A DNA stretch of 7,667 bases from Verrucomicrobia bacterium GWC2_42_7 (GTDB lineage: Bacteria > Verrucomicrobiota > Verrucomicrobiia > Opitutales > GWC2-42-7-A). Both the position numbers and the translations under genes were made by a program. How positions within the stretch are numbered: the stretch's first letter is position 1; each line of letters starts with the position of its first letter. The stretch spans positions 2,408 to 10,074 of the forward strand of contig MIDO01000125.1 of assembly GCA_001831055.1 (NCBI GenBank), in the 5' to 3' direction. Positions 1 to 5,167 of the stretch are shown one piece after another. Under the pieces are notes generated by a model that made no database searches, was not told where the DNA came from, and was given only the letters and a program-made list of their open reading frames with translations.

Positions 1-147
1 TGTTACAGTGAAAAAAAATAGCACTATACCCAACAAGCGATAGGTCTTGAAAAATGCCATTGCAGGCGTTGCATCAAATACATCCGCCTTTTTTTGACGG
101 ACTTCGATTATTTGCTCTTTTTTACTCTTTTTTCTAAAAAACAACAT
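1..147 (-). CDS. N-terminus of a membrane protein, cut by the window edge
   Basis: An open frame of 49 codons begins with ATG at 147 and continues off the left edge without a stop. Its start lies 3 nt after the HIT stop codon, so the two genes are very likely co-transcribed and translationally coupled; no clear ribosome binding site is visible. The product begins with a lysine/arginine-rich cytoplasmic stretch (MLFFRKKSKKEQ), then a polar segment to about residue 37, then the start of a hydrophobic helix (LLGIVLFFFTVT) that the edge truncates. This is the pattern of a membrane protein with a short cytoplasmic N-terminus. The 7TM-HD (YqfF/PgpH-like) phosphohydrolases start in this way, but that is only a guess, because no diagnostic domain lies inside the window. 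Confidence 0.6.
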   Translation of the reverse strand, partial: MLFFRKKSKKEQIIEVRQKKADVFDATPAMAFFKTYRLLGIVLFFFTVT

Positions 148-150
148 GCT

Positions 151-642
151 TTATTTATTTATCATAGCAGCCGTAAGTCTTTCCCACATAGCATCCAAAG
201 CTTGAGGAAGAACTTTCGTATCTCCAATTACAGGCATGAAATTTGTATCACCGTTCCACCGCGGAACCACATGGCAATGCAAATGCATTGGAATCCCTGC
301 CCCTGCCGCAGACCCTAAATTAAATCCTATATTAAACCCATCCGGTTTTAGCACTCTAGCTAATAACATTTTTGTCTCTATAATAAGGTTCCAAAAATCG
401 CAACTTTCGTCAAGCTCTAAATGCTCTAGTTCGCTTACTTCTCTATAGGGGATTATCAAAACATGCCCCGCATTATACGGAAATCGATTCATCACTACAT
501 AGCTGTGCTGGCTTCTTTTTATAATCAAACCTTCCCGATCTTCTAAAAACGGCAAAACGCGAAAGGGATTTTCTTTTCCATTGTCTTTTTCTTTTGGAGA
601 TTCTATGTATTGCATCCTCCAATAGGCATGTAAATGTTGCAT
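151..642 (-). CDS. HIT family hydrolase, Ap4A phosphorylase-like
   Basis: The 163-residue histidine triad protein carries the HIT signature at residues 120-126 (His120, His122, His124 in HLHCHVV), followed by PRWNGDTNF. By analogy with HINT and Fhit the middle histidine (His122) is the nucleophile that forms a nucleotidyl intermediate. Upstream are the nucleotide-binding strands with NRFPYNAGH (52-60) and IPYREVSEL (65-72), and DGFNIGFNLG (101-110). This arrangement resembles mycobacterial Rv2613c, the HIT-type diadenosine tetraphosphate phosphorylase, so the likely role is cytoplasmic cleavage of Ap4A or a related dinucleotide. The exact substrate is inference. The ATG at 642 is chosen because the first residues (HLHAYWRM) look like a conserved N-terminus in related proteins. 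The alternative Met10 has GGAGG directly abutting it, too close to act as a Shine-Dalgarno site. The gene leads a two-gene unit. Confidence 0.9.
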   Translation of the reverse strand: MQHLHAYWRMQYIESPKEKDNGKENPFRVLPFLEDREGLIIKRSQHSYVVMNRFPYNAGHVLIIPYREVSELEHLELDESCDFWNLIIETKMLLARVLKPDGFNIGFNLGSAAGAGIPMHLHCHVVPRWNGDTNFMPVIGDTKVLPQALDAMWERLTAAMINK

Positions 643-857
643 AATTCTTAATCTATTTATGGTAAAATCAAAGAATCTTGAAAAAACCTTTTTTCACCCA
701 AAATGGGCTTTACCAAGACCCTTTTGAAAAGAAGATTATTGCTTGGATAGGAATTCTGTAAAGACTTTCCACCTGAGCAAAGGATCTTTTTCCTATTTGT
801 ATAGTAAAACGCATTGAAAATGAATACAGTATTTTGTTTTGAAGCGTCTTCTCATCC

Positions 858-946
858 ATCGCATAATAAAAACCGTAAAATTTTGATTATGCGATTATTA
901 AAAGTGTTTCTTGGAAAGGTGCGGAAACCTTTCTTTCTGGTTTCCG
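858..946 (-). repeat. Decayed copy of the intergenic repeat (hairpins B and A)
   Basis: This lies in the 426-nt gene-free stretch 643-1068. A perfect 10-bp stem (ATCGCATAAT at 858-867 with ATTATGCGAT at 886-895) is followed by a linker containing TTTCTTGGAAAGG and by a second stem (CGGAAACC at 922-929 with GGTTTCCG at 939-946). Order, spacing and the A-like stem sequence match the B-linker-A part of the copy at 1794-1892, in the same reverse orientation. The apical part of hairpin A is lost. An alternative stem, GAAAGGT (914-920) with ACCTTTC (927-933), would compete with hairpin A. A 62-codon frame over this stretch (814-1002) has no recognisable product and I do not call it. Confidence 0.6.
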
Positions 947-1021
947 TATATCTATTCTCGATGCTATTAACTATAAAAAAAAGCTTCCTTGCTCTGGCAT
1001 AAGTTTATGAAATTTATGACA

Positions 1022-1044
1022 GCGCAACAATCTCCTTTTCGGAA
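1022..1044 (+). repeat. 23-nt fragment of the repeat linker
   Basis: This short stretch matches the reverse complement of 1776-1798, the linker between hairpin B and the inverted-repeat element in the intact copy, at 22 of 23 positions. The shared core is ATCTCCTTTTCGGAA. It lies in forward orientation, opposite to the decayed copy just upstream, so the 643-1068 gap has accumulated pieces of more than one copy. The rest of the gap (643-857 and 947-1021) shows only short AT-rich stems and no gene I can support. Confidence 0.6.
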
Positions 1045-1068
1045 TTTTTTTAGAAAAATACATTTTGG

Positions 1069-1644
1069 ATGACCAAAACACATTTTTCCCAACCAACATA
1101 TAACCCAATTATACCCATCATGAACCTCGAAGAGCGATTAGAGTTGTTTTTAGGCAAGAAACCAGAAATCCATGAAACGGCATATATTGCCGAAAGTGCA
1201 GAATTGATGGGAGATGTATGGGTCGGAGCTTATGCGAGTATTTGGCCGCAATGCGTCCTAAGAGCGGACATTAATTACATAAAAGTCGGCGAAGGTTCTA
1301 ATATTCAAGACGGCACCATCATCCACCTCGCAGACGACTATCCTGTCATAATTGGCAAAAATGTCACGGTCGGACACGCAGCTGTCGTCCATGCGTGTAC
1401 CATCGAAGACTCTTGCCTAATTGGGATGAATGCTACCATTCTTGATGGTGCTGTCATTGGCCACCATTCCATTATTGGCGCTAATTGCCTCGTTCCTCAA
1501 AAAATGGTCATCCCGCCTGGATCTCTAGTCATGGGAATCCCCGGTAAAATCGTAAAAACACTCTCCCCATCAGAACAAGAAAACCTCACCCACTGGGCAG
1601 AAAAATATGTTATCGTCGCTATGGCTCATAAAAAAAGACAATAG
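1069..1644 (+). CDS. Gamma-class carbonic anhydrase-like protein (YrdA/PaaY family)
   Basis: The protein has 191 residues and a left-handed beta-helix built from hexapeptide repeats running roughly from residue 38 to 160 (for example GDVWVGAYASIW, IIGKNVTVGHAAVV, CLIGMNATILDGAVIG). The three histidines that bind metal in gamma carbonic anhydrases are present: His86 in IIHLADD, and His103 and His108 in VGHAAVVHAC. The conserved Arg65-Asp67 (RAD) and Gln80-Asp81 pairs are also there. The family forms trimers and many members hydrate CO2, but some have no proven activity, so catalysis is inferred. The first 17 residues are not typical of the family; Met18 (ATG at 1120, MNLEERLELFLGKKPEI) may be the real start, giving 174 residues. 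Neither start has a good Shine-Dalgarno sequence. The TAG stop is immediately followed by the inverted-repeat element. Confidence 0.92.
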   Translation: MTKTHFSQPTYNPIIPIMNLEERLELFLGKKPEIHETAYIAESAELMGDVWVGAYASIWPQCVLRADINYIKVGEGSNIQDGTIIHLADDYPVIIGKNVTVGHAAVVHACTIEDSCLIGMNATILDGAVIGHHSIIGANCLVPQKMVIPPGSLVMGIPGKIVKTLSPSEQENLTHWAEKYVIVAMAHKKRQ

Positions 1645-1770
1645 CAGAAAGATGTTAGTTTAAGTTTTGAGTTCGTTGGGCGGCGGATTCACATTCGGTC
1701 ACGTATTTAAATACGCTCCTTCATGTTCACCTTGCCCGCCTGCTCAAAAGCTTAAACTAACATCTTTCTG
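1645..1770 (-). repeat. Palindromic element with 20-bp terminal inverted repeats, copy I
   Basis: The 126-bp element is bounded by a perfect 20-bp inverted repeat (CAGAAAGATGTTAGTTTAAG at 1645-1664, its complement at 1751-1770). The pairing extends inward another 7 bp if one extra G at 1750 is allowed. The centre is the 14-bp palindrome CGTATTTAAATACG (1702-1715), almost exactly midway. Read on the minus strand it contains GAGCAGGCGGGCAAGGTGA, a motif that recurs in the other copies. No target-site duplication is visible at the ends, and no transposase frame exists. It starts directly after the carbonic anhydrase stop codon, between two convergent genes. Frames through it (for example 1667-1909, TTG start) come from the repeat itself and are not called. 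Confidence 0.85.
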
Positions 1771-1793
1771 GCCTCTTCCGAAAAGGAGATCGT

Positions 1794-1830
1794 TGCGCGA
1801 ACAAAAAAGTCACGTTTTTTTGTTCGCGCA
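1794..1830 (-). repeat. Hairpin B of repeat copy I
   Basis: A perfect 15-bp stem is formed by TGCGCGAACAAAAAA (1794-1808) and its complement (1816-1830) with a 7-nt loop. It occupies the position between hairpin A and the inverted-repeat element, as in the other copies, but its sequence is unrelated to theirs. The linker 1771-1793 contains CTTCCGAAAAGGAG, which is shared with the fragment at 1022-1044 and with the decayed copy near 6735. Confidence 0.85.
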
Positions 1831-1852
1831 TTATCGCTTTTCTTTGGAAAGC

Positions 1853-1892
1853 GCGAAAACCTCTCTTTTCTTGGAAAAAGAAAGGTTTTCGC
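1853..1892 (-). repeat. Hairpin A of repeat copy I, possible MCP terminator
   Basis: Read on the minus strand this is an 18-bp stem closed by a CCAA loop: GCGAAAACCTTT then CTTTTT, pairing with GAAAAG then AGAGGTTTTCGC, with two G-U wobbles. It begins 37 nt after the chemoreceptor stop codon and is preceded by GACAAGAT, also seen next to the decayed copy at about 6795. It may end or protect the chemoreceptor transcript, but there is no U-run directly after the stem, so a classical intrinsic terminator is not shown. Confidence 0.75.
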
Positions 1893-1929
1893 ATCTTGTC
1901 ACTTCTTAACTTGCCTATACTATGCGCGT

Positions 1930-4278
1930 TTAGATCTTAAATTGGTCGACAATTTTTTGCAATTCTAGGGCAGTCTTGGTGAGGTTTTCCGATTGTTTGG
2001 TCGTCATGTCTGCTTGTTTGACAGTCTCGGAGATAGCACCGCTAATCCCACGCATATTACTTGCAATGCTTTGAGTATTTTTTGCTGTCTCTTTTACATT
2101 GCTGGACACATCATTTGTCACGGCGGCAATGGATTGGACATTTTGTGTCAGATTATTAGTTGATTCGGAAACACCACCCATATTTTGAGCAATTTCTTTA
2201 GTTGTTAAAGTTTGTCTCTCTACAACGGAAGTAATGGTATTTGCTGTTTGGCTGACATCATCGATGATCTTTGAAATTTCCTCAATAGCCTTAATGCAAT
2301 CATTGGTATTCCTTTGGCTATCTTGGATCTGCCGCTCAATTTTCTCAGAGGCTTGAGCCGTCTGTCTTGCAAGCTCTTTAACTTCATTCGCAACGACAGC
2401 GAATCCTTTACCAGCTTCACCTGCACTAGCTGCTTCAATGGTTGCATTTAAAGCGAGCAAATTAGTCTGTGACGCAATTTTGCTGATTACTTCGATGACG
2501 TTCCCAATTTCTTGAGCTGATCCGCCGAGTTTATCCATAAGGGCTCGGGTATCCTTAGCTTTCTTGTTGGCCAGTTCCGCCACTTGCGACTCCTTGGTGC
2601 AATTTTTAGAAACTTCACCAATAGAGGAACTCATTTCCTCAACAGACATCGCAACATTTTGAGCGGTAGAAGCAATCTCTTCCGATGCAGCCGCAATGGA
2701 GTTAATAGATGTCGACATCTGATTTGTGGATTCCGCTATAGTATTCGTAAACTGTGAAAGATTTTCACTAGAAGAGAGTATAATCTGCGTTTGCGCATCC
2801 ATCTCTTCAGAAGAAGAGGCCAGGGTTGTTGCAACGTCTTGCATATTTGTTGCAGACGAAGTCAACTCCTTGGCATTTTTTGCTAAGGTGGTCATAATTT
2901 CACGAAGATGCCTTATCGTGTCATTAATCGCAATCCCCAAAGCTCCTAACTCATCATCTGACTCAATAACAACCTGTTGCGTTAAATCGCCTTTTCCGAC
3001 TTTCTTAAATACATCAATCGCCTTAAATAAAGGTCTTACTATTTTTGTAGAAAGGTAGGAAGAAAAAACGGTAGTTACAATAAGGACTAATATTGAAGCG
3101 ACAATGAAATACTTGATTAGACTACTTAAGCCATCATAAACAGATTTAAAGGAAGTTTTAACCGTTTCGGTAATGTTTGAAAAATCACTATCGTAAACAC
3201 TAGAGGCAATTACCCATCCCCAAGGAGCAAAATAGGATACAGAGGCTGTCTTTGTCTGGGCTACAGTTTCGCCATTGGCCTTGTTTATCCAGGGGTATTG
3301 CGCTCTAAAGATAGGCGCACTTCCATCATCAGCTTTTAAGGTAGTTGCCTTATTGATAATATCTTGAACAAAAAAATTTCCGTTTGTGTCCTTGGAATCC
3401 CATACATTTTCCCCATCACGAAGGCCTTTCTGGGAGATAAGGTAAGTCCCTTTCTGAGCTCCTTCCGTACCCAAGACAAAAACGTACCCTGTTTTTCCCA
3501 CAATTGTTTTCAAGATCTGCGTCCGAAGCTCTGCAGTTGATTTATTTAAGTCTTCTCCACAAAAGAGCATCCCTATGATATTTCCCGAAAAGTCCTTAAT
3601 GGGTTCATAACTAGCGATATTCCAATCTTTAACAACAAAGGCTTTTCCTATGAAAGCCTTGGATTGTAATACGTTCTCTATAACAGCATTGTTGCTTCCA
3701 TCTGGATTCCTTGCAGAGATGTATGTCCCAATAGCTCTACTCCCATCAAGACTTGTAACATTAGTAGCGACACGTAACATGTCTCCCTCTTGGTTCATTC
3801 GCTGGAAGACAGTAAATGTAACACCCGTTAAGGATTTCATTTCATCGACTAAAGGAACCGTATCACTAACACTGTGTGATTGCCCAAGCCATTGATTACC
3901 GAGCATTAACTTAGGCAATACGATTTCTTTTTTCTCTTTAGTCAATTGGTTAATTGCGGCCCAACTTACTTTCTCTGAACTTGACTGAGAAATTCCACCC
4001 ACTTCCTTAATAAATCTTCCTGCTACAGCAAGCTTTGTTTGCAGACTCGATTCCACTGCTCGGTGCGTAATGACGCAAGTTTTATAAATACACTGAATCA
4101 CTTTGTCAGAAGAATCATAAGCAGCTTCTAGGCATGGCTTAATGATCTCGGCTTCAGATTTAAGACTTCGCTTTTCAACGTCGATTTTCTTCCAAAACGT
4201 CAAGCAACAAAGCAAAGTGGCTGTTATTGCAATTGAAAGCACGTTGACGAACAATACCTTATTTTTTATCGATTTCAT
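1930..4278 (-). CDS. Methyl-accepting chemotaxis protein with periplasmic Cache domain
   Basis: This is an inner-membrane chemoreceptor that should signal to CheW/CheA. With the start used here it has 782 residues: TM1 at about 7-29; a large periplasmic sensor (31-385) of the Cache3/Cache2 fusion type, ending in [20 protein letters not shown]2 at about 390-409; HAMP at about 410-463; then a long coiled-coil signalling domain. The conserved tip ([18 protein letters not shown], 604-621, then [13 protein letters not shown]) is intact. There is no C-terminal NWETF-type pentapeptide. The frame extends upstream to another ATG at 4371. I prefer ATG 4278 because [19 protein letters not shown] is a normal receptor N-terminus, whereas the longer form would add an unusual extra hydrophobic segment ([17 protein letters not shown]). 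Neither start has a clear Shine-Dalgarno sequence. The ligand is unknown; Cache domains typically bind small organic acids or amino acids. No other chemotaxis gene is in the window. Confidence 0.96.
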   Translation of the reverse strand: MKSIKNKVLFVNVLSIAITATLLCCLTFWKKIDVEKRSLKSEAEIIKPCLEAAYDSSDKVIQCIYKTCVITHRAVESSLQTKLAVAGRFIKEVGGISQSSSEKVSWAAINQLTKEKKEIVLPKLMLGNQWLGQSHSVSDTVPLVDEMKSLTGVTFTVFQRMNQEGDMLRVATNVTSLDGSRAIGTYISARNPDGSNNAVIENVLQSKAFIGKAFVVKDWNIASYEPIKDFSGNIIGMLFCGEDLNKSTAELRTQILKTIVGKTGYVFVLGTEGAQKGTYLISQKGLRDGENVWDSKDTNGNFFVQDIINKATTLKADDGSAPIFRAQYPWINKANGETVAQTKTASVSYFAPWGWVIASSVYDSDFSNITETVKTSFKSVYDGLSSLIKYFIVASILVLIVTTVFSSYLSTKIVRPLFKAIDVFKKVGKGDLTQQVVIESDDELGALGIAINDTIRHLREIMTTLAKNAKELTSSATNMQDVATTLASSSEEMDAQTQIILSSSENLSQFTNTIAESTNQMSTSINSIAAASEEIASTAQNVAMSVEEMSSSIGEVSKNCTKESQVAELANKKAKDTRALMDKLGGSAQEIGNVIEVISKIASQTNLLALNATIEAASAGEAGKGFAVVANEVKELARQTAQASEKIERQIQDSQRNTNDCIKAIEEISKIIDDVSQTANTITSVVERQTLTTKEIAQNMGGVSESTNNLTQNVQSIAAVTNDVSSNVKETAKNTQSIASNMRGISGAISETVKQADMTTKQSENLTKTALELQKIVDQFKI

Positions 4279-4412
4279 ATGAGTAAACAACTGAGTTGAA
4301 CTTAGTTTGCCTTTTTTTATAAAAAAAAGCAAGCCTAGAAACACTGTAGTGGAAAAAAATGAAAAAATCATTTTTAAAGAATTAGCACGGTGTTCTAATT
4401 TTTATTTTCTCA

Positions 4413-4453
4413 CGAAAAGAAAGGTTTTCGCTTAGAAGCCTCAAAAACCTTTC
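4413..4453 (-). repeat. Partial hairpin A of the repeat family upstream of the MCP gene
   Basis: On the minus strand, GCGAAAACCTTTCTTTTCG (4431 down to 4413) is the left half of hairpin A, and the next bases preserve the apical stem with a GTGA loop (CTTTTC, GTGA, GAAAA). The right outer arm is replaced by AT-rich sequence. A separate 10-bp pairing exists between GAAAGGTTTT (4419-4428) and AAAACCTTTC (4444-4453). It lies between the divergent chemoreceptor and tRNA genes, so it would sit in or near the chemoreceptor promoter or leader. Confidence 0.55.
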
Positions 4454-4512
4454 CTAAAAGCAAGTGATTGTAAAGGGATTGAGAAAAAAACAAATTTTTA
4501 ATAAAACAAGGC

Positions 4513-4542
4513 TTGACGGAAAAGGTGATTTTGAAGAATATT
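4513..4542 (+). promoter_or_regulatory. Candidate promoter for tRNA-Phe
   Basis: TTGACG (4513-4518) matches the sigma-70 -35 box at 5 of 6 positions. AATATT (4537-4542) is a 4-of-6 match to the -10 box at 18-nt spacing. Transcription would start near 4550, about 25 nt before the mature tRNA, leaving a short 5' leader for RNase P to remove. That leader contains CTTCTT and AAGAAG, which can pair. Confidence 0.5.
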
Positions 4543-4575
4543 TCGTCCTCTTCTTTTATAAGAAGAAGATGTGCT

Positions 4576-4651
<76 letters not shown>

Positions 4652-4689
4652 TTTTTAAAAGTAATTTTAAAAGTAATTAAAAAAAACAT

Positions 4690-4729
4690 CCGAAAACCTT
4701 TCTTTTCACAAGAGGAGAAAGGTTTTCGG
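4690..4729 (+). repeat. Hairpin A of repeat copy II, possible tRNA terminator
   Basis: CCGAAAACCTTT followed by CTTTTC pairs with GAGGAG followed by AAAGGTTTTCGG. This gives an uninterrupted 18-bp stem (two G-U wobbles) closed by an ACAA loop. The outer stem is nearly identical to that of copy I, while the apical part differs by pair-preserving changes. It is 38 nt downstream of tRNA-Phe and could end that transcript, although only GCTTTC follows the stem rather than a U-run. Next comes the shared linker CTTTCTAAAGGAAAAGCGAA. Confidence 0.75.
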
Positions 4730-4752
4730 GCTTTCTAAAGGAAAAGCGAATG

Positions 4753-4791
4753 ATTTGCCGCTTAAAATCTTACAGATTTTAAGCGGCAAAT
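4753..4791 (+). repeat. Hairpin B of repeat copy II
   Basis: A perfect 18-bp inverted repeat (ATTTGCCGCTTAAAATCT at 4753-4770, complement at 4774-4791) has a 3-nt TAC spacer. Position and linker match hairpin B of the other copies, but the stem sequence is private to this copy. The following stretch 4792-4925 is not coding. It holds AT-rich sequence and, at 4877-4898, a diverged form of the GAGCAGGCGGGCAAGGTGA motif. Confidence 0.88.
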
Positions 4792-4925
4792 AAATCAACC
4801 ACTCAGACAGATTTCCTAAATTTATAGTTTTTCCTAAAACATATTCTGAAAAAGGAAAATATCCGTTCATTTTTCGCGCAGGCGGACGAGGTTGAACACA
4901 ACTTTCCCTCTCTTTGCATAACCCC

Positions 4926-5125
4926 GCAGAAAGATGTTAGTTTAAGTTTTCGAGCAGGCGTATGAGGTGAAGTTTTATGTTCCCTCCACGTAGACCCGCT
5001 GAAAAACTTTAGTTCAGTTTTTTGAGCAGGGGGGCAAGGTGAGGGCGAGGGAGCGTATTTAAATACGTGACCGAACACGAATCCGCAGCCCAACACACTC
5101 AAAACTTAAACTAACATCTTTCTGC
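4926..5125 (+). repeat. Palindromic element with 25-bp terminal inverted repeats, copy II (expanded)
   Basis: A perfect 25-bp inverted repeat bounds the element (4926-4950 and 5101-5125; it contains CAGAAAGATGTTAGTTTAAG). Between the ends lies the same central palindrome CGTATTTAAATACG (5054-5067). It is longer than copy I because the left side carries a second, diverged head: GCTGAAAAACTTTAGTTCAG (4998-5017) followed by GAGCAGGGGGGCAAGGTGA (5024-5042) repeats the outer head at 4926-4971. No target duplication or transposase is visible. The element ends 42 nt before the start codon of the next gene, whose promoter may therefore lie in or next to it. The minus-strand frames at 4803-5102 and 5059-5367 are by-products of the repeat and of the gene opposite. 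Confidence 0.88.
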
Positions 5126-5167
5126 AAATCTTGACAGTTCTGGAAGAAAAAGTCAGCATGGAAGGTC

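Noticed and set aside
814..1002. Plus-strand frame of 62 codons with a hydrophobic middle
   Set aside because: It overlies the decayed repeat hairpins, has no Shine-Dalgarno sequence and no recognisable product.
2726..3058. Plus-strand frames inside the chemoreceptor gene (2726-3058, 3650-3895)
   Set aside because: They are shadows of the long, domain-complete coding frame on the minus strand.
4926..5042. Repeated GAGCAGG motifs as a CRISPR array
   Set aside because: The units are few, diverged and palindrome-linked, without regular spacers, and there are no cas genes.
4803..5102. Minus-strand frame of 99 codons
   Set aside because: It runs through the inverted-repeat element of copy II and shares its peptide with copy I only because the DNA is repeated.
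4926..5125. A classical MITE or insertion sequence with target-site duplication
   Set aside because: The inverted repeats are clear, but flanking bases show no direct duplication in either complete copy and no transposase is present; mobility remains unproven.
5131..5159. TTGACA just after repeat copy II as a promoter for the DUF115 gene
   Set aside because: The -35 match is perfect, but no -10 box lies at 16-18 nt (only CAGCAT), and transcription would start at or past the start codon.
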